From an uncultured Flavobacteriales bacterium (GTDB lineage: Bacteria; Bacteroidota; Bacteroidia; Flavobacteriales_G; Salibacteraceae): a stretch of 64,000 bases of DNA. The DNA lies in the NCBI GenBank assembly GCA_943788775.1, contig CALSRO010000003.1:1-64000 (forward strand), in the 5' to 3' direction. Shown here piece after piece: positions 62,516 through 64,000 of this stretch (positions are counted from its first letter, which is position 1; every line of letters starts with the position of its first letter). The position numbers and the translations under genes are program-made. A model generated the notes under the pieces. It was not told the origin of the DNA, did not search any database, and saw only the letters and a program-made list of their open reading frames with translations.

Positions 62516-62587
62516 ACATTTAACGCACTGAAAACAAATATTATTACACAAAAAATATATTAAACCATTTTTTATTCTGTGCAAACC

Positions 62588-63922
62588 TCAATTAATCCGC
62601 TTTAGCGTCTTCTTTAGGTCATATTCCGATATCGGTGCTAAGGCCAATTCCACTTCAAAAATCTTATCGGTGGTCAGCTCTTGCATCGCATAATACGCTT
62701 GCTCATTCACGTAGGAGAGAGCCACAACCTTAACATCCTTGTTGAAAGGTATACGCTGAAACTTGATCTCCTTGTCCCAATAGTATCCCCGCATCACACT
62801 ATTGATGTCATTGAAGACCAAAAACACACTGGGGTGATAAGCGGTGTCTACGTTCACAAGCAATTCTGCGTTTTGCTCGGCAGGACTGAACCGATCGCAA
62901 TTAATCCAACCCAATTTGGAAGAAGACATCATTAAAGAGGTCATTTCTGTCTGTTCATGATATTCAGTCATCGTCAATGAGTCTAATTTCCAATTTGTAA
63001 TGGGACCTTCCCTCACCACGGTCGATTCAACTACTCCATCCTTTATGCGTGTATATCGAATAAACCCATCTTCCAATGAAACCGCTTCATACACCGCACC
63101 AAATTGCTTTGCCTGAGACCAATCCATGACCCCATCTTCAGAAGTCACACCATTAAAGATTTCCATGCCATCGCCAGCAGTTCTGCTTGCGAATAGAATG
63201 TCCATTTTCTGGCCCTTGGCTAACTTTAATTTCTCCCCATTGCTGAATGCCTCCACTAAAACGGTTCCCCCTGTTTCTAGTAAGCGATCACCACTTTGAG
63301 TGTGTAAACCTCCAAATAGGAAGTCAGATTTTTCTAAGTACTCTGTTAATTCAATATCAACTTCTCCAATAACGACCAGTCCAGATTCATTAACCAATGC
63401 TGATGCTGGAATGATAACTTCTGTTCCACCTTTACCTATAACTTGGATGGGCTCATTTCCAGAGGCTTTGAAGCTTTGTGTAACAGGCCCAAGTTTTTCT
63501 CCAATCTCTGTATAGGTTGGCTGTGTTACTTCAGCCAATATCTCTACCCTGCGGTTGTTTTGCTTTCCTGATTCAGATTCGTTGTCCGCAATGGGAGCCG
63601 ATTCACCCATTGGTGCTAATTCCAGCATCCTTGATTGAATATTTCTTTGATCATAAAACGCCTTTACTGATTCCGTTCTTCGTTTGGAAAGCCATTGATT
63701 GTAATGATCTGTTCCGTCTGAATCCGTGTGCCCACTGATGGACATGGAGACAATATTCTTCGGTCCAATGCTTGCTAACCATTCTTCTAATGTCGATTTG
63801 GATTCAGGACTGAGTATAGAAGAGTTCGTTTCAAATTGAACGGAGCATTCAGTAGTCGTTTGAGACTGACCAAATGAAAAAAGTCCTGTAAATACAAGGA
63901 CGAGTAGTATGTGTTTACGCAT
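62588..63922 (-). CDS. OmpA-domain protein with ZU5-like C-terminal part (copy B)
   Basis: A 444-residue paralogue of the gene at 61094-62449 with the same layout: signal peptide (to about 20), N-terminal OmpA/MotB domain (about 24-132; VQFETNSSILSPESKSTLEEW, ISGHTDSDGTDHYNQWLSKRR, NNRRVEI), ZU5-like domain (GGTEVIIPASALVNESG, ELTEYLEKSDFLFGGLHTQSGDRLLETGGTVLVEA), and the later blocks MMSSSKLGWINCDRF, FLVFNDINSVMRG and VVALSYVNEQAYYAMQEL. Both DAP-contact residues of the OmpA domain are kept. Lack of a membrane barrel suggests a soluble periplasmic linker protein; its partner is unknown. Confidence 0.85.
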   Translation of the reverse strand: MRKHILLVLVFTGLFSFGQSQTTTECSVQFETNSSILSPESKSTLEEWLASIGPKNIVSMSISGHTDSDGTDHYNQWLSKRRTESVKAFYDQRNIQSRMLELAPMGESAPIADNESESGKQNNRRVEILAEVTQPTYTEIGEKLGPVTQSFKASGNEPIQVIGKGGTEVIIPASALVNESGLVVIGEVDIELTEYLEKSDFLFGGLHTQSGDRLLETGGTVLVEAFSNGEKLKLAKGQKMDILFASRTAGDGMEIFNGVTSEDGVMDWSQAKQFGAVYEAVSLEDGFIRYTRIKDGVVESTVVREGPITNWKLDSLTMTEYHEQTEMTSLMMSSSKLGWINCDRFSPAEQNAELLVNVDTAYHPSVFLVFNDINSVMRGYYWDKEIKFQRIPFNKDVKVVALSYVNEQAYYAMQELTTDKIFEVELALAPISEYDLKKTLKRIN

Positions 63923-64000
63923 GATTAAATGATTTTAAACTATTGATACATGGAACGCCATCATTCCATAAACGATACATCAAAAAAAGAATACGGTTCG
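63923..64000. other. Upstream region of the OmpA copy B gene
   Basis: AT-rich, with a small inverted repeat ATGGAA-CGCCATCA-TTCCAT (63951-63970) and two GATACAT copies flanking it. No exact TAnnTTTG box is seen before the window ends. Confidence 0.3.

Noticed and set aside
1-64000. CRISPR arrays, rRNA, tRNA, prophage, transposases
   Set aside because: No regular spaced repeats, no T-loop-like TTCGANTC stretches in gaps, and no integrase or transposase frames were seen; the gaps are too short for most RNA genes.

Overview
The window reads as chromosomal DNA of a Bacteroidota species, most likely order Flavobacteriales (Cryomorphaceae/Crocinitomicaceae-like). Evidence: several secreted proteins end in type IX secretion (T9SS) sorting domains, including the gliding-motility-associated type B (CHU_C) domain; there are SBBP, PKD and PD40 repeat proteins; families largely confined to Bacteroidota occur (bTHX, Lacal_2735, DUF6913, DUF2452, TIGR02757); and -7 promoter boxes of the form TAnnTTTG are frequent. 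Gene density is very high, no gap without a gene exceeds 300 bases, and there is no rRNA, tRNA, CRISPR array, prophage or insertion sequence.

Layout. 1-3.0 kb: 5' part of lipA, a rocD with many indels, a secreted cupin, HU and ribosomal protein bTHX; this stretch is rich in single-base indels and probably of poor sequence quality. 3.0-7.6 kb: pdxH, yqgE, then an overlapping minus-strand run (pabC-like aminotransferase, rhomboid, nnr) and a small glutaredoxin-like gene with no normal start codon. 7.5-15.7 kb: envelope and secreted proteins (TPR/PD40 protein, NTF2-like lipoprotein, DUF2452, a PKD adhesin with a thrombospondin-C-like head, an M28 peptidase, a T9SS type A protein). 15.8-20.4 kb: metabolism and housekeeping (dapA with DUF6913, ferredoxin, ychF). 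20.4-28.4 kb: two giant paralogous T9SS type B proteins in tandem. 28.4-33.9 kb: split transketolase with a secreted von Willebrand A protein inserted between its halves, then rlmD and a membrane protein. 33.9-41.1 kb: fatty-acid desaturase, FKBP, an interrupted SRPBCC/GyrI lipoprotein, M14 peptidase-recQ, thioredoxin. 41.1-54.5 kb: TPR protein, SIMPL protein, pepD, YiiX-like hydrolase, alpha/beta hydrolase, M23 peptidase, TIGR02757 protein, MFS pump, a probable inactive nucleotidyltransferase, a GT-C-like membrane protein and lolD. 54.6-64 kb: a cysteine-rich acidic lipoprotein, a TRIC-like channel, a glycine-rich T9SS protein, a truncated lipoprotein and a truncated peroxiredoxin meeting head to head, an MBL-rhodanese protein, and two tandem OmpA-domain proteins of unusual architecture.

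Functionally the window mixes core metabolism (lipoate, PLP, NAD(P)HX repair, lysine/cell wall precursors, pentose phosphate, tRNA/rRNA maintenance) with a large share of exported proteins suited to a surface-associated, peptide- and polymer-degrading lifestyle. I found no convincing new defence or mobile system. The best candidates for undescribed biology are the paired OmpA/ZU5-like proteins, the vWA protein inside the transketolase operon, the cryptic glutaredoxin-like gene, and the deletion-like junction at about 59.27 kb.
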